Below are positions 1-11,699 of a stretch of DNA of 64,000 nucleotides, one piece after another; within the stretch, counting starts at the first letter, position 1, and every line of letters starts with the position of its first letter. Made by a program: the position numbers and the translations under genes. Below the pieces are notes generated by a model. The model was not told the DNA's origin and did no database searches. It was given only the letters and a program-made list of their open reading frames with translations. This stretch comes from Trametes villosa (lineage: Eukaryota > Basidiomycota > Agaricomycetes > Polyporales > Polyporaceae). The stretch lies in the NCBI GenBank assembly GCA_002964805.2, contig PUDQ02000057.1, positions 682,001 through 746,000 of the forward strand, written 5' to 3'.

Positions 1-808
1 GCGCTGGGTTATATATTTTGGGGGGAGATGTTTAGGGCCGGCCTGCCGGGACGTCTGCGAAAGCTTTGAAGACGGCCGCCTCCTCGAACTTCAATTCATA
101 CAGCCACCATCTCTTTGCACCTCGGAATCATATCTCCCGTAATTCGTCTGTCTATCAGTCTTGGGTTCTCGCCGGAACTACCGACCGAGAGAGCAACCAG
201 ATCCAGCCCGTGAGGCCCTGCCTCAGCCATGCGCAGACTGAACTCGAAGCCGACTCCGTACACTTCGCGTCTTGCCGAAGCAAGCAATCCCCCGGTGTAG
301 AAAACTGCTCTGTATGTATGTCGAGCACCGCAGAGGGCTTGTTGCTATGCAATGCGATGCAACCGGTGCTGCTGTTCAGGCCGTCTTGGAGGTGCCGTCA
401 CCGTCCGTGTAGATCTGGTATGTCAGTTCTGCCCGAACATCTAACTGCCTGTAGGCTTATGCGCACTTTGGAGACTTTCGCCCTGAGAGGCATACTGCCT
501 ACATTCCTCGACATTTGACCACAGGCCGTCGAGAACCCGGATTAAGCGATGCGTAACCTCCGTCTCTCCGTTTTCCTTCTACTCATCATGAAGAAGTTGA
601 CGGGAGGGACCGCGGTGGGCGAGGCTATGCACCTCGCATTGGAATACAGGCAGCATGCGGGAGACTGCGATCGACAGTTGCGCAAGAACTCAAATATCGC
701 CCCATCATAAGGTGACGCTCTTCCGCGAGAGGCTATCGGTCTGCGCCCCCCTTCCCCTCTGCACGAAACGATAGTCGCAAACGAAGTCTACGCCGGCTCT
801 CGAAAACT
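1..808. other. Left edge, no gene seen
   Basis: I see no convincing gene. The open frames here are short, overlap on both strands, lack paired splice signals and resemble no neighbour. The last ~100 bases must contain the promoter and 5' leader of the gene starting at 809, but I see no clear TATA box. Confidence 0.5.
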
Positions 809-2167
809 ATGCGGCGTAGCGCTGTCAGGATGCGGCACGCCTCATTCATCCTTGTACTCGTTTGCGTTACCGCCAGCTGTGGTCTTCCGTCCAATCGCAC
901 AATCGACGATCAGAAGGGCGACAGCGTAACAGGGGCCGTGCCCACCTTCACACCCTTGGACAACTGGAACATCGGTCAAACATGCTTCATCTGCGCCGTT
1001 CATCCCGGCATCGTCGATCCCGGGCAGGCCTTCGGCGGGACATGGCACGACGCGTCCCATTACGGGACGGGCAACGTCAATATCACTGTGCAGATCGACT
1101 TCACGGGCACCGCTATTTATATGTACAACATTCTCGTCAATACCGTCAACACGACAAGCACCCTCACGCAGCTCAACTTCTACCTCGATGGCATCCAAGT
1201 GGGCACGTTCGAGCACAAGCCCGACGAGTCGTCACAGGTGATCTACAATGCGCTCGTATACAAGAACACAACGCTGCCCAACGCGCCGCATTCGCTTCAA
1301 GCAGTGCTCTCCACGGAGAGATCGGGGATAACCCTCTTCGACTACGCCATCTACACAGTGGAGGATGACACCGAAGTTCCCTCTCAGTCGTCGACATCTA
1401 CGTTGCCGTCATCCTCACAAGTGAGTCCCCGCATGCGCCGGCAAGCAAGGAGCTGACATGATTTTGACAGTCATTGCCCGCAGCTCACGATAATCGTCAC
1501 GGCTCGAGCGTCGCGGCTATAGCAGGCGGTGTCGTAGGCGGGATCGTCGCGTTCACCGCTGTCTTGCTAGCATCCCTTTTTCTATACCGCCGCCGTACTC
1601 AGAAACGGCGACGGTTGTCCTCGAGAGCCGGCCAATACTCAACTCCAGTCTGGAAGGGGAGAGGCAGTTCCGGCCTCGCCGCGAGTCCTTACACAGTCGC
1701 AGAAGCGGGGTCACGGCCGTACGTTCCATCCAGTAAGCTCGGTCTTATAGGGGACGATCGTGAGTGGCGCTTGCACTACTACCAGAGATGCCGCATTGTG
1801 GCTGACATAAGACTGGCTGGCAGAGCTGCGACTTCCCGCTACAGCTACCGTGCCCCCTCCGCCGGAAACGCTTCCAGCCAACACGCTGCGCGCCGCAGAC
1901 GATCCGAACGCCCGAATTTCCCCAATAGAGCGCTCAGCTCAGCTCGTGCAGCAGATCCAGGCTCTCCAGGCGCAGGTCGCTGAACTCTGCGCTGCGCGTG
2001 GCGCTTCTGCCGCTGGCAGCGCGGATCCCTCGTCGGATATGGAGCGAAGTCTGTCGGCGGTGCTCGCGGCGTTCCGGGGCGAGATGGCGGCGCTGCGCGC
2101 GGATCTCAGCGAGCAGCAGTATGCGATGACGCCGCCGCTTGAGTTGCCGCCGTCCTATGGAGGGTAG
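809..2167 (+). CDS. Receptor-like transmembrane protein, copy A (ectodomain, TM, coiled coil, PPxY)
   Basis: Exons 809-1420, 1471-1759 and 1824-2167 give 414 residues. Residues 1-25 are a signal peptide. NRTIDDQ (29-35) opens a ~170-residue ectodomain with GQTCFICAVHPGIVD and several N-x-S/T sites. Then come a short Ser/Thr stalk, a glycine-rich membrane helix (about 217-241), a basic stop-transfer patch (YRRR), a coiled coil (about 338-395) and a C-terminal PPSYGG. Both introns have GTGAGT donors, CTGAC branch sites and matching phase (0, then 1). A second acceptor at 1844 would drop 21 nt in frame. It is the first of five tandem plus-strand paralogues. PPxY is a known ligand for WW domains such as those of Rsp5/NEDD4 ligases; the rest of the function is unknown. 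With copies C and D it forms a short-stalk subgroup. Confidence 0.86.
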
Positions 2168-2819
2168 GCGTTCTGATGAAGGATAAAGGTGAGTCCGCGG
2201 TGTCCTCTGTGCGCGCATGGGAATGCTAAGTAATGCGGTATCTAGTAGTAGAACATGTCGAGCCTGCGCTATATGATGAATTGCATTCTCGCTCCTGTTG
2301 CAGAATCCGGGAGTTAACCTCCCACGCAGCCCATCCGGCGTCCACAGCTGACCAGATCCAGAGTCGGGGCCATGCTCGCGCGTGGACGATGTAAATGCGA
2401 CCTTTTTACACGACCTTCCATCCTTCGCGTTGCGCGCCGGGAATTGCCAGGTAAGCGAATCTCCAGATTCCATGTTCTTGCGTTTAATCATCCTTACACC
2501 AAATATGAGTAGGATCTCAAGTGCGCAGAGCATAGGGCCAGTAACCATAGAAGACCCCTCCAGCTCAGGTGTTCCTTTCCGTATTATGGCCTGAAACGTG
2601 TATGACGGTTCAGTCGAGCCGAGTCGGTAGCGGACCTCGGTATGAGGTTTATTATTGGCGATGGTGATGTCTAACAGTTGCTACCACACTTACCGGATAA
2701 CTGACACTGCGTTCAGCATGGTATCGTAGGCCAACTGTCGTGTCCGTCGTGTCTTGCGCCACCAACAGGCTACTAGCTCCGAGCACAGGGTTTAGTCCTA
2801 CCAGTCCACCAGTCCGGCA
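2168..2819. other. Intergenic between copies A and B
   Basis: This is the spacer between two tandem paralogues. I find no coding pattern or repeat. The AT-richer stretch around 2470-2520 may belong to the terminator of copy A, and the last 150 bases should be the promoter of copy B. Neither shows a motif I can name. Confidence 0.4.
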
Positions 2820-4312
2820 ATGCTCGCGCGCGCTGTCTTTCACCCGACATTGGCGAAGCTCCTCCCTTGGCTCCTTCGAGGCACTGTCGCTGCAGGTGCC
2901 CTAGTCAACCGCACCATCGATGATCAAGAGGGCGACAGCGTCACCGGCGCATTGCCGAAGTACCTTCCCGGGCCATGGAACGATGGGCAGACGTGCGCGA
3001 CGTGCCACCTTCACCCCGGGATCATCGACGCCAGCCAGGCCTTCGATGGGACGTGGAGCGACATGACTTACAGGGGCCTCGGCAGCCCCGACCAGGTGGT
3101 TCAAATGAACTTCACCGGGTCAGCTGTCTACGTCTACAACATCGTCGTCACCAGCATTGTACCCCTCACCGACACGCGCGCGAACCTTACATTCTACCTG
3201 GACGGCACGCTCGTTGGCGGTTTTTTCCAGGAACCGGTCAGCATCCCCGACGGCACGCCTCCGCAGGTCTCGTACAACTTCCTGGTCTACAGCAATGCCT
3301 CTCTACCTCCTGGCGATCACTTCCTCCAAATGGTGACGTCCGGCGTCAGACCAGCGAACGTGCTCTTTGACTACGTCGTATATACCGCCGAGGATGGAAC
3401 ACCGTCGCCTTTGCAGCCGTCCGGCTCGTGTACGTCTACGTCCACGCCTGCGTCTTTGCCTTCACCCCAGCCCCCTGCCCATCCATCATCCCTGACGGAC
3501 CCTCCCTCTTTGTCATCACTATCAGCGGGATCCTCCAGTCCAACAACAATCGCGTCGATATCTCCGTTGCAGTCGATACAGACACGCTCCGCTACCATGG
3601 GCTCCCCGTCGTCGGGAACAACGCTCCCGTTACAATCCCTGACCGTAACCCCCACACCCACCATCTCGGGGACCATACCGACTTCAGCATCACAACGTAA
3701 ACGAGCTATCAACCGCGCTGCTCTCGCGGGTGGTACTGCGGGTGGCGTCGGGCTGATCCTATTATCGTTGCTGGTCTTCGTCTTGGCTCGACGGCTTGGT
3801 GGGCGGCGACGGTGTCGAATGCGGACATGGCGTACGTCCATTTGCAACATCCCAGCACATCAGGCTCGGACTTCCCAGACGATTTCGCCGTATAATGTGA
3901 TTGTGGTGGAGCCTCCCAGCGGCGACCGAAAACCACTCCCCCTAGGCCAACACAGTACGTACGCGCACCTTCCCAGACCGTCTTGTTCGAAACTGCAGTC
4001 CTGACGAGGAGCTTAGGCGGGCCCGGGCTCCCACAAGCCGAGAACGCATCGCCAGCGCAGGATATATCTGGCGTGTTTAATCACAGCCCTCAGGCTCAGG
4101 ACGAGAGGATGGGCTATCTCATGAGGCAGATCGGGGCCTTGCAAGCGCATATGGACGTGCTGCCCGCTGCCCGAGATACCTCCGGTAGCAGTGCGGCTGT
4201 TGCAGCGTCGTCCGAAGCAGTCGAGCACAGCCTCGCGTCTATGCTCGCTGCATTGCGTGGCGTGGCGAGGTGTCGGCGTTACAGGCAGTGCTTGGCCAGC
4301 CGCACGGGGTAG
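2820..4312 (+). CDS. Receptor-like transmembrane protein, copy B, with a frameshifted C-terminus
   Basis: Exons 2820-3954 and 4017-4312 give 476 residues. A signal peptide (about 1-28) is followed by VNRTIDDQ, GQTCATCHLHPGIID and FDGTWSD, a long Ser/Thr/Pro stalk, a membrane helix (LAGGTAGGVGLILLSLLVFV) and an RRLGGRRRCR stop-transfer. The phase-1 intron before the coiled coil is shared by the whole family. The stalk is much longer than in A, C and D, and the first intron of those copies is absent, as in E, F and G. The coiled coil breaks at 4257-4266, where GTGGC is present twice in tandem. The shifted frame ends at 4312, while the ancestral frame stays readable to a stop at 4356 and contains GEVSALQ and PPAYRE. 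The tail with PPxY is therefore lost unless the duplication is an assembly error. Confidence 0.82.
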
Positions 4313-4356
4313 CACCGTGTTCGCCGGCGGAGGTTCCTCCTGCATATCGGGAATGA

Positions 4357-5342
4357 GTTGAGAGCGCGACACGTGTTTTTGGGCAATTCAGTAAGTCGGT
4401 CGCGCTATTTATGTTCAGTGCTCTATCATTGACATTGTAGGGACTAGGACGTGTTCGCTCTTCCCCGTTGTAACCGGCGACCCGCCGTAGGGACTCAGGG
4501 CCCGAATCATAATGGAGAAACTGAAAGACAAGATTATGTACTGCTCGAGATTCTGCAAAACTGACTGGGATCATTGACCGTGGCTGTGGTCGAAGGCCGA
4601 GGTGAGCTATAGTCCGCTGATTCCGGGAGAAGTGCTACGGGTGCCACGCGCACTCTAGCGCTTGAGCTTGAACCCATACCATACGGCGGTACCGCCGTAG
4701 CCCTTCCATGAGCCAATCTCTACGCCGCTACGTCTGCGCGCGTTTTACAGCTCGGGCTGCACTATAATTGTCGCCCGTCGGGGTACCTGATCATCTGTCG
4801 CAGATATAATGCCGCAGGCTATCCGTATGCATCCCGCCGCAACAAGATAGCAGGCCTCAAGCGAGCTCGAGAACCTAGCTACGCAAGGCCAACGATGTAC
4901 TGCTTCGGCGTCACAACACACGCGGCGGTGACTCCTCTATTAGTGCGGGTCGGTACTGTCCCTGGAGACCGACATCTTTCACAACTATTTGCGAGCTTAT
5001 CTGAAGTGTCTCGCGCGGCCTCTCCTCCGACTCGGAGATGTCGAGGATCCGTTTAGTACAAGCAAGGTTCGTCCCTGGAAGTTTGCTCTTGCTGTGGTGC
5101 TCACCTTATCACGAAGTCGTCAGAGCGTCGTGTGGATCATGCGATTATACCATCCGCACATGGGTGCGGTACGATCGGCGGCAAGAGTGCTTAGAGTACT
5201 CACTCATTAAGGTGAGCCCTCTCACGACATAGTCGCTGGCTGGCTCCCTCCCTCATTCCTCCTTTCCTAAGCAACGCCAAACATCAACCGCTGCGGCTTT
5301 CGCACTCGCCAACGGTCGATAGCACGCTCATTCATCACCAGA
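4357..5342. other. Intergenic between copies B and C
   Basis: About 1 kb with no gene I can support. Open frames at 4989-5232 overlap one another, carry no splice signals and resemble no neighbour. The bases just before 5343 should hold the promoter of copy C; no clear TATA box is visible. Confidence 0.4.
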
Positions 5343-6582
5343 ATGCAACACCCTTTTCTGGCAGGCCCCTTCCTGTTGCTCTGTACCGTCACGTCCAGCC
5401 ATGCACTCCCCTCCAACCGCACGATCGATGACCAGAAAGGCGACAGCGCTACAGGTGCGATGCCCGTGTACACCGGCGGGTGGAACATCGGGCAGACGTG
5501 CTCCAAGTGCTCCGTCCACCCCGGCATTATCGACCCCGCTCAGGCGTTCGGCGGGACCTGGCACGACACGACCAACTATGGCGGGGGTCCTGACTCCGGT
5601 ATCAGCGTGCAAGTAGTCTTCGTGGGGACCGCGGTCTATATGTATAACATCCTTCCCAACACCGTGAACGGAGCAAATACACGCACACAGCTCTCCTTCT
5701 ACATCGACGGAGATCTAGTGGGAAACTTCACACACGAGCCCAACGAGACCACTGCGCAGGTGATCTACAACGCGTTGGTATACAAGAACGCGTCGCTGTC
5801 AAACACTCCGCACACTCTCCGGGCGGTTCCTCTCGGCACTGGCAACATTCTGTCCCTCTTCGACTATGTCATCTATACTGCGGAGGACGACGCTCAATCC
5901 ACTGGACCCTCTCCGTCACCAGCATCGGCCTTGCCATCCGCTGCGGTGAGTAATTCCTCGTCTTGTATGTTAATTCTCTTCAAGCGCTGACATATTCTTG
6001 GAAGCCGTCTTCAGAGGCAGCGTCCAGCCCCGCAAGTCAAGACCACCCCAACGCCACCACCACGGTCATTGTGGGCGGCGTTGTGGGCGGTGTAGTGGCG
6101 CTCATCGCAGCTCTGCTTCTGCTGTTTCTGTGGCACCGCTACCGATCTCGACGGCGTCGAAGGCCTTCGCAACGCGAAACGCCCCCTACCCCAGCGCACT
6201 CCGATCCGAGCAGCTGGGGTCCGGGCGCAAGCCCTTACGTTGTGCGAGCACGAGTAGGCCGCCTTTCGGACAAGCTGTCTCCCGGCGTGGAAACAAATGG
6301 TCAGTGAGCCCATAGCTACTGCTTGAACCGCCCATCTCTGCCAATGTGCTGACGGTTGTGAACCTGTCAGGAAGAGCCTATCCTGCAACAATAGCAAGCT
6401 CCGAGTTCTTCCCTCGCCCCGACAGCCGCATCTCCGTACCCTCTTTCATATACGATCCCAGCTCCCTTGCGTCACAAAGCGAACACCCCGACGCACGACT
6501 TGTACAGCACATCCAGGCTCTGCGGGCGCAAGTTTCGGAGCTCCGCGCTGCCCGCGAGGACGTCGGCTCTCCGCTCAGCTGA
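5343..6582 (+). CDS. Receptor-like transmembrane protein, copy C, truncated tail
   Basis: Exons 5343-5945, 6005-6299 and 6371-6582 give 369 residues. Signal peptide (about 1-21), SNRTIDDQKGDSATGA, GQTCSKCSVHPGIID, FGGTWHD and VYMYNIL place it with copies A and D. The membrane helix lies in exon 2 (VIVGGVVGGVVALIAALLLL) and is followed by a run of arginines. Both introns sit at the same positions and phases as in copy A. The third exon begins the coiled coil (VQHIQALRAQVSELRAAR) but stops early at 6582. The second half of the coil and the PPxY tail of its sisters are missing and I cannot find them within the next 150 bases. It is either a tail-less variant or a gene in early decay. Confidence 0.82.
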
Positions 6583-7327
6583 GCCTCAGGTCCTACTTCA
6601 GAGCCAACGGCTTCGGCGATAGTTCATGTTCATCCTCCGGACAGTTGATGTATTGATAACGGACGTGTTTACATCATGTACACGTTCTCGAAGAGATGGA
6701 TTAGAGCTAACATGAACACTCGATCATCATCATGTTGTAGCAGACGGCTAAGTACTATTACTACTTAGTATAGCAGTTTAGGGCCGGCTGGCCTGCGCGT
6801 ATGTTGCGTGCGTCGAGGCGCGCGGGGCTGCCTTATACTGAACTTCCAATCTTGAACGTACTCTCGTACAGCCACTACCGCACCCGACAATGCTCATGCA
6901 CCGCCTTGGGTCTGGAAATACGATTTCTAGACGATGTCAGGTCTTCCGGGCACAGTGGGTTACTTGCTAGAAAAGGCGGCCACTCTCCTACGTGAAGACA
7001 GCTTGTTCCACCATCCCTGAGCAGGGGTTGTCTAGCCCCAAATGTGAAGCTTTCCTCGGGCGTTCCGACTCTCGGGCATCTTGAGGGGACTGACTGGCTA
7101 CATCACGGATGACGAGGCTATACTGTCCGTGGCGGCAAGCCGGCAGATGAGTAGAAACCGTGGTCGACAGCTCACAAACTCAATCATCTCGTGCACGTAA
7201 GTATGCACTCCTCCTCCCCACCGACGCACACGTTCACGCCTCGGGCACCTCTCTTCGACCCCGACACTAATCGCAGTTGCAAGCACATCGAACTCGCTAT
7301 TCAGCCACTACGCGGCGTTCTAACAGG
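6583..7327. other. Intergenic between copies C and D
   Basis: No gene supported. A small perfect hairpin at 6748-6768 (7-bp arms, 7-nt loop, AT-rich) is the only structure I noticed; it lies 170 bases past the stop of copy C and may be part of its 3' region. The region before 7328 should contain the promoter of copy D. Confidence 0.4.
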
Positions 7328-8803
7328 ATGCACTGCGCCGTGGCCTTGCTGCTCTCGCTTTTTCTCTGGAGCCAGTTCGGCCGCAGCGCCCTTCAGAACC
7401 GCAGCATCGACGACCAGAGGGGCGACAACGTAACCGGCGAATTGCCGACATATCTCCCACTCAACGGGTGGCACATCGGCCAGACCTGCACTGGCTGCGG
7501 TATCCACCCTGGTATCGTCGACCCAGGCCAGGTGCACGACGGAACATGGAGCGACGTGACGTTCTATCCTGGCGGAACCAATATCAGTGTGCAGGTCAAC
7601 TTCACAGGCACAGCCGTCTACATGTACAACATCCTTGTCAACGCCGCGGGTACAGTGAACACCTTGACGCAGCTCGACTTCTACCTCGACGGAGATCAAG
7701 TCGGGACGTTCGTGCACAAGCCAGCCGCAGCCGGGTCACAGCCTCAAGTCATCTATAATGCGCTGGTTTATAACAACACAAACCTGCCTAATGCACCACA
7801 CTCGCTTCGGGCTGTTCTCTTCAACGATATCAAGAGCCTCTCCCTCTTCGACTATGTCATTTATACGTTCGACGATGACGACCCGCCCCCCTCTGATTCG
7901 GGGACGTCTTCGCTGTCCTTGCCTTCTGCGTCGGAATCATTATTGCCCTCAGGATCTACGCCGGTGAGTCTTTCGCCTTGGGTCAACACCAAACATATCA
8001 CTGAGTTGAAGACAGTCGTCGTCCGAAATATCTCCACTGCCGTTATCCTCCGGAGTGCGTCCTTCATTTTTTCTGGCCACCACTGATGGCTTACGTCGTT
8101 GTAGTCCTCGTCCGAATCCCAAGCCGCTCACTCGTCCACCAACATCGCGGCGATCGCAGGCGGCACTGTGGGTGGTGTCGTCGCGGTGATTGTGATTTTG
8201 CTCTCGATCTGCCTGCTATGCCGCCGACGTGTTGGTCGCAGGCCGCAATCGACTTCCCAACGCGGATCGCTACCACCTCGAGTGCACCCGGAGACACGCA
8301 GTGCGGGTGTCCTCGTGACCCCCTATTCTATCGCAGGAGTAGAGGCACAGCCGAACCGCCTCTCTGAGCCAAAGCACCGCCCAATGCCAAACGGTGAGTG
8401 GCAGTATCCTGTCCATCGGACATAGACTTCGCACTGCAGCTGACAAGCCGCCGCTCCTCCAGACCCGTTCTCTACTGTAACCATGGTCCACTCCCTCGAC
8501 TCGGAACGACCCACCAACTTGCGGGCACCTTCCAGCGCATACAGCGCTAGCGCTACCGGCGGCGTATCCTCGACTGAGCGCTCCACGTACCTCGCGCGAC
8601 AGATCGAGCTCCTGCAGGCGCAGGTCGCCGAGCTCCGTTCCACGCGCAGCGCACGCTCGGATAACGCGGAGGAGGCGGAACAGACTCTGTCTGCCTCGCT
8701 TGCCGCGCTCCGGGGCGAGATGGCAGCGTTGCGAGCGGACCTGGGCGAGACGCAGCATGTGGGCGCCGAGGCGCTCGAGCTGCCACCGTCGTATGGTGCG
8801 TGA
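7328..8803 (+). CDS. Receptor-like transmembrane protein, copy D
   Basis: Exons 7328-7963, 8016-8054, 8105-8393 and 8463-8803 give 434 residues. The ATG at 7328 is the first methionine in frame and gives a clean signal peptide (MHCAVALLLSLFLW). The ectodomain has NRSIDDQRGD, GQTCTGCGIHPGIVD, VYMYNILVN and LFDYVIYT. The stalk is Ser-rich and split by an extra 50-bp intron (8055-8104) that copies A and C lack. The membrane helix is IAGGTVGGVVAVIVILLSIC. The last exon carries a textbook coiled coil and ends ALELPPSYGA, so the PPxY tail is intact. All four exons join in phase with GTGAGT or GTGCGT donors. Confidence 0.87.
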
Positions 8804-9665
8804 ACGGGGAGAGGTGAGTTCGCGAACCGCCAGACGTAGACGCTAGGGGATGTTGATGGTGGCTATGCAATCTAGGGGAACGTGCGGCCAAGTTGTGAAA
8901 TGACTTCAAGTCCTGCGCATATATTCCGTGTAACTTACCCTCCTTGCGCCCAACGGAAGCCGACTGAATTGCACAGCCGCTTTCCCTGTGAGGGTGTTAG
9001 ATCGCATGGATGCCACTAACCTTTAGAATTCACGCGCCTCTCATCCCTCCTGCGGTTGTCTGATGTATCTATGTCATCCGCACGATGCGCATGGCAGCGG
9101 CATTGATAAGGGTGAGCTTTGCGGTAATTCGTCGGATTGTTACGCTCATCCCGCTTGAAGTTCTATCTCGTCAGGTACAGATCCGCTCCCTCGTGAGACC
9201 GCGCCCGAGCCAATATGCTCGCGGTGATCATCAACGCAAAAGGAAGGCCGCTCTATGAGCGCTGCGATGATCTTCACAACATTTCGGAGTGCAGCGCTGT
9301 CGCTGCTACAAGCCTTGCGTACCACGACAAAGGAGATGGGGCTATAGGTATTACCTAGCGTCACTGTCGAGAGGTGGTCCATGCACCACTCGCGTTATTT
9401 CGGCACCTTGGGCCTTGCTTTGGCAACAAGGCGAACCGCTACCTTGTCGAATATGACATAGCGTGTGGAGGCGCGCAACTTCCCGACCTATCATATCAAG
9501 AACGTACGTGATGGCTGACTGCAGAAGCATCCATGGCAGATGGTGCTACCCCAGCACAGGACAACCATATGCTTATCCCAACAGAGATAACAGGCGGCTG
9601 GACGGCACCCACTCTACAGCTCTTCTCGTTTCCTCGTTCTACCCGCTGGCGAGCTGAGCAGCAAG
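8804..9665. other. Intergenic between copies D and E
   Basis: I see no supported gene. A short stretch near 9260-9330 faintly recalls the coiled-coil exon of the family, but the match is too weak to call. The bases just before 9666 are the probable promoter of copy E. Confidence 0.4.
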
Positions 9666-11152
9666 ATGACGGTACTCGGATTCCTGTCCCCCTCGCTCCG
9701 AACCGCGGCGTCAATCACACTCCTCTGCCTCCTTCGAGGGACATTGGTCGCCGGTATCCTCGTCAACCGTACGATTGACGACCAGAAGGGCGACAGCATA
9801 ACCGGCGCGCTCCCCGGCTACGCTCCCGGTGCATGGCAGCAAGGACAATTATGCTCTGGGTGCAGTCTTCGCCCCGGAATCATCGACGCGAACCAGGCCT
9901 TCGACGGGACCTGGAGCGACGTGACCACCCCCGACCCCGGCGGCCAGGACAGCATCCTTCAAGTCCGCTTCACGGGATCTGCAGTCTATGTCTACAACAT
10001 CGTCGTCGACAGCATCGACCCCGCGACGGGTACGCCCCCGACGAATCTCTCGTTCTTTATGGACGACGAGCCTGCCGGCACGTTCTTCCGTGCGCCGACC
10101 GCGATCGACTCCCACTTCTCCGATCCGGACATCTCCTACAATGTGCTGGTATACGGGAACCCTTCCTTGCCGTATGGTCCGCATACCCTTCGGATGGTCG
10201 CACCCGGCGCAGAGCCGAACATCGTGCTCTTCGACTACGTCGTGTACACGACGGACGATGGTACCCAGCAGCCACCGCCTCCATCCTCACCTCAGCCATC
10301 CCTCAATCCATCTGTCCAGCATTCCTCAGCTATACCCCATTCCTCATCCCCGATATCGACGGACACGCATTCCCCGACGACAGCCCCGACGCCAACTTCA
10401 AATAACCGCTCTTCATCCTCTTCGGGCGTTGCAGAAACGGCCTCGCCCTCACAATCGTCGGGCACGGATCCACCAACACCCTCGCTTTCCACGTCACTCC
10501 TTCGAACAGCCTCTACCCCGCCAGCCTCCAGCCATTCCACTGCTTCCGTCTCAGCTGCTTTGTCTACTTCCACAGCGCAACCGACTCCGCCCTCTCATAC
10601 TGCCGCTATCGTGGGAGGCACTGTTGGTGGTGCAGCGCTCATCCTCCTCGCACTCGTCGCCTTCCTTTTTCTCCGCCGGTCACACACGCACCGGGCCCAA
10701 AGGGCCGCCTCGCCACACCAACTCCTAGGGGATACGCTTAGGGGCTCAGGCAAGCTCGCGTTTTCGCGATCGGAGGGTGCGCGACAAATTTCCTCCGTCC
10801 TACTTATGAAGGTGCTGACAAGGTCTTTACAGCATCATTACCCTCGGCATCGCCCACAACCCGGCTCCCACCGACCCCCGAGCATCCGGCCGATGCATCA
10901 GATGTCTTCGCGAACGCTCAGAACGAGAGGTTTGCACACCTCGCACAGCAAATCCGCTCTCTGCAGGCCCAGTTCGACGAGCTCCGCGACCTACGAAGTC
11001 TCTCCGGTGGAAGCGCAAGTACCGCAGAGCCGTCTGAGGCTGAAGAACGCATGGCGTCGATGCTCGCGACACTTCGCAACGAGATGTCCGCGTTGCGGGA
11101 ACAGCTCGGGGAGCAGCTCTTCCAGGAGGCGCCTCCTTCGTATCAAGGATAG
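9666..11152 (+). CDS. Receptor-like transmembrane protein, copy E
   Basis: Exons 9666-10776 and 10833-11152 give 476 residues. Signal peptide (about 1-30), then LVNRTIDDQKGDSITGA, FDGTWSDVT, VYVYNIVV and VLFDYVVYTTDDGT. This long-stalk subgroup (B, E, F, G) has a ~120-residue Ser/Thr/Pro stalk, fit for heavy O-glycosylation, before the membrane helix (IVGGTVGGAALILLALVAFL). The usual CxxCxxHPG reads CSGCSLRPG here, so the histidine is replaced by arginine. The 56-bp phase-1 intron precedes a long coiled coil (LAQQIRSLQAQFDELRDL) and the tail ends APPSYQG. Without splicing, translation would run in another frame to 11228 and lose the coil and PPxY. Confidence 0.88.
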
Positions 11153-11699
11153 TATATGTGTGCATTTGGATGCTCTATGGTATGTCATCCGCACCACACT
11201 TCTCAGGATCCAGGAACAATCGAACTGACCCAATTGCATCCTCCACTATCCTCCAGCCTCCGGTACCTGTCAGTCTTATCGGGTGCCGTCCTCAGGCTAG
11301 CTCTGGAACCCCTGCACCGTCCTGCGAATACCCTTACGCGTACGTCTCGAGAGGAGGCGTCCCACTCGCAGGCGGGCGCAGTGCGGCGGCTTGACTCCGA
11401 AGTTCGTGGTGCGTTTTCCTGTCACTGGTGACATCTGCGGTCAGAATGGAAAGCGGTTAGCCAGCCAGCGAGGGAGAATCTCGTCGCAGGAGGATATATA
11501 GTCATGAACCTAGCAACTGGTCCTCGCTGTTTGACCGTCAGTGCTGTGGCGAGCAACTGAACGACTGAAAGATAAGAACATAGAAGTTCACAAGCGCCTA
11601 TGTAAAGCAGTGCCACGCGGTCAATTGCGGCTGCCGCCGCCAAACTTCTCTTGGCACTGGGCCTCCCGACTCTATGGTAAGCACTTCTCCCTCTTCCTC
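11153..11699. other. Intergenic after copy E
   Basis: No gene or repeat I can support. It separates the last intact plus-strand receptor-like gene from a decayed one. Confidence 0.35.

Noticed and set aside
6748..6768. Hairpin as a transcription terminator
   Set aside because: Eukaryotic genes do not end at such hairpins; 7-bp AT-rich arms arise by chance.
9255..9330. Another coiled-coil relic between copies D and E
   Set aside because: Only a weak resemblance over about 20 residues, with no matching flanks.
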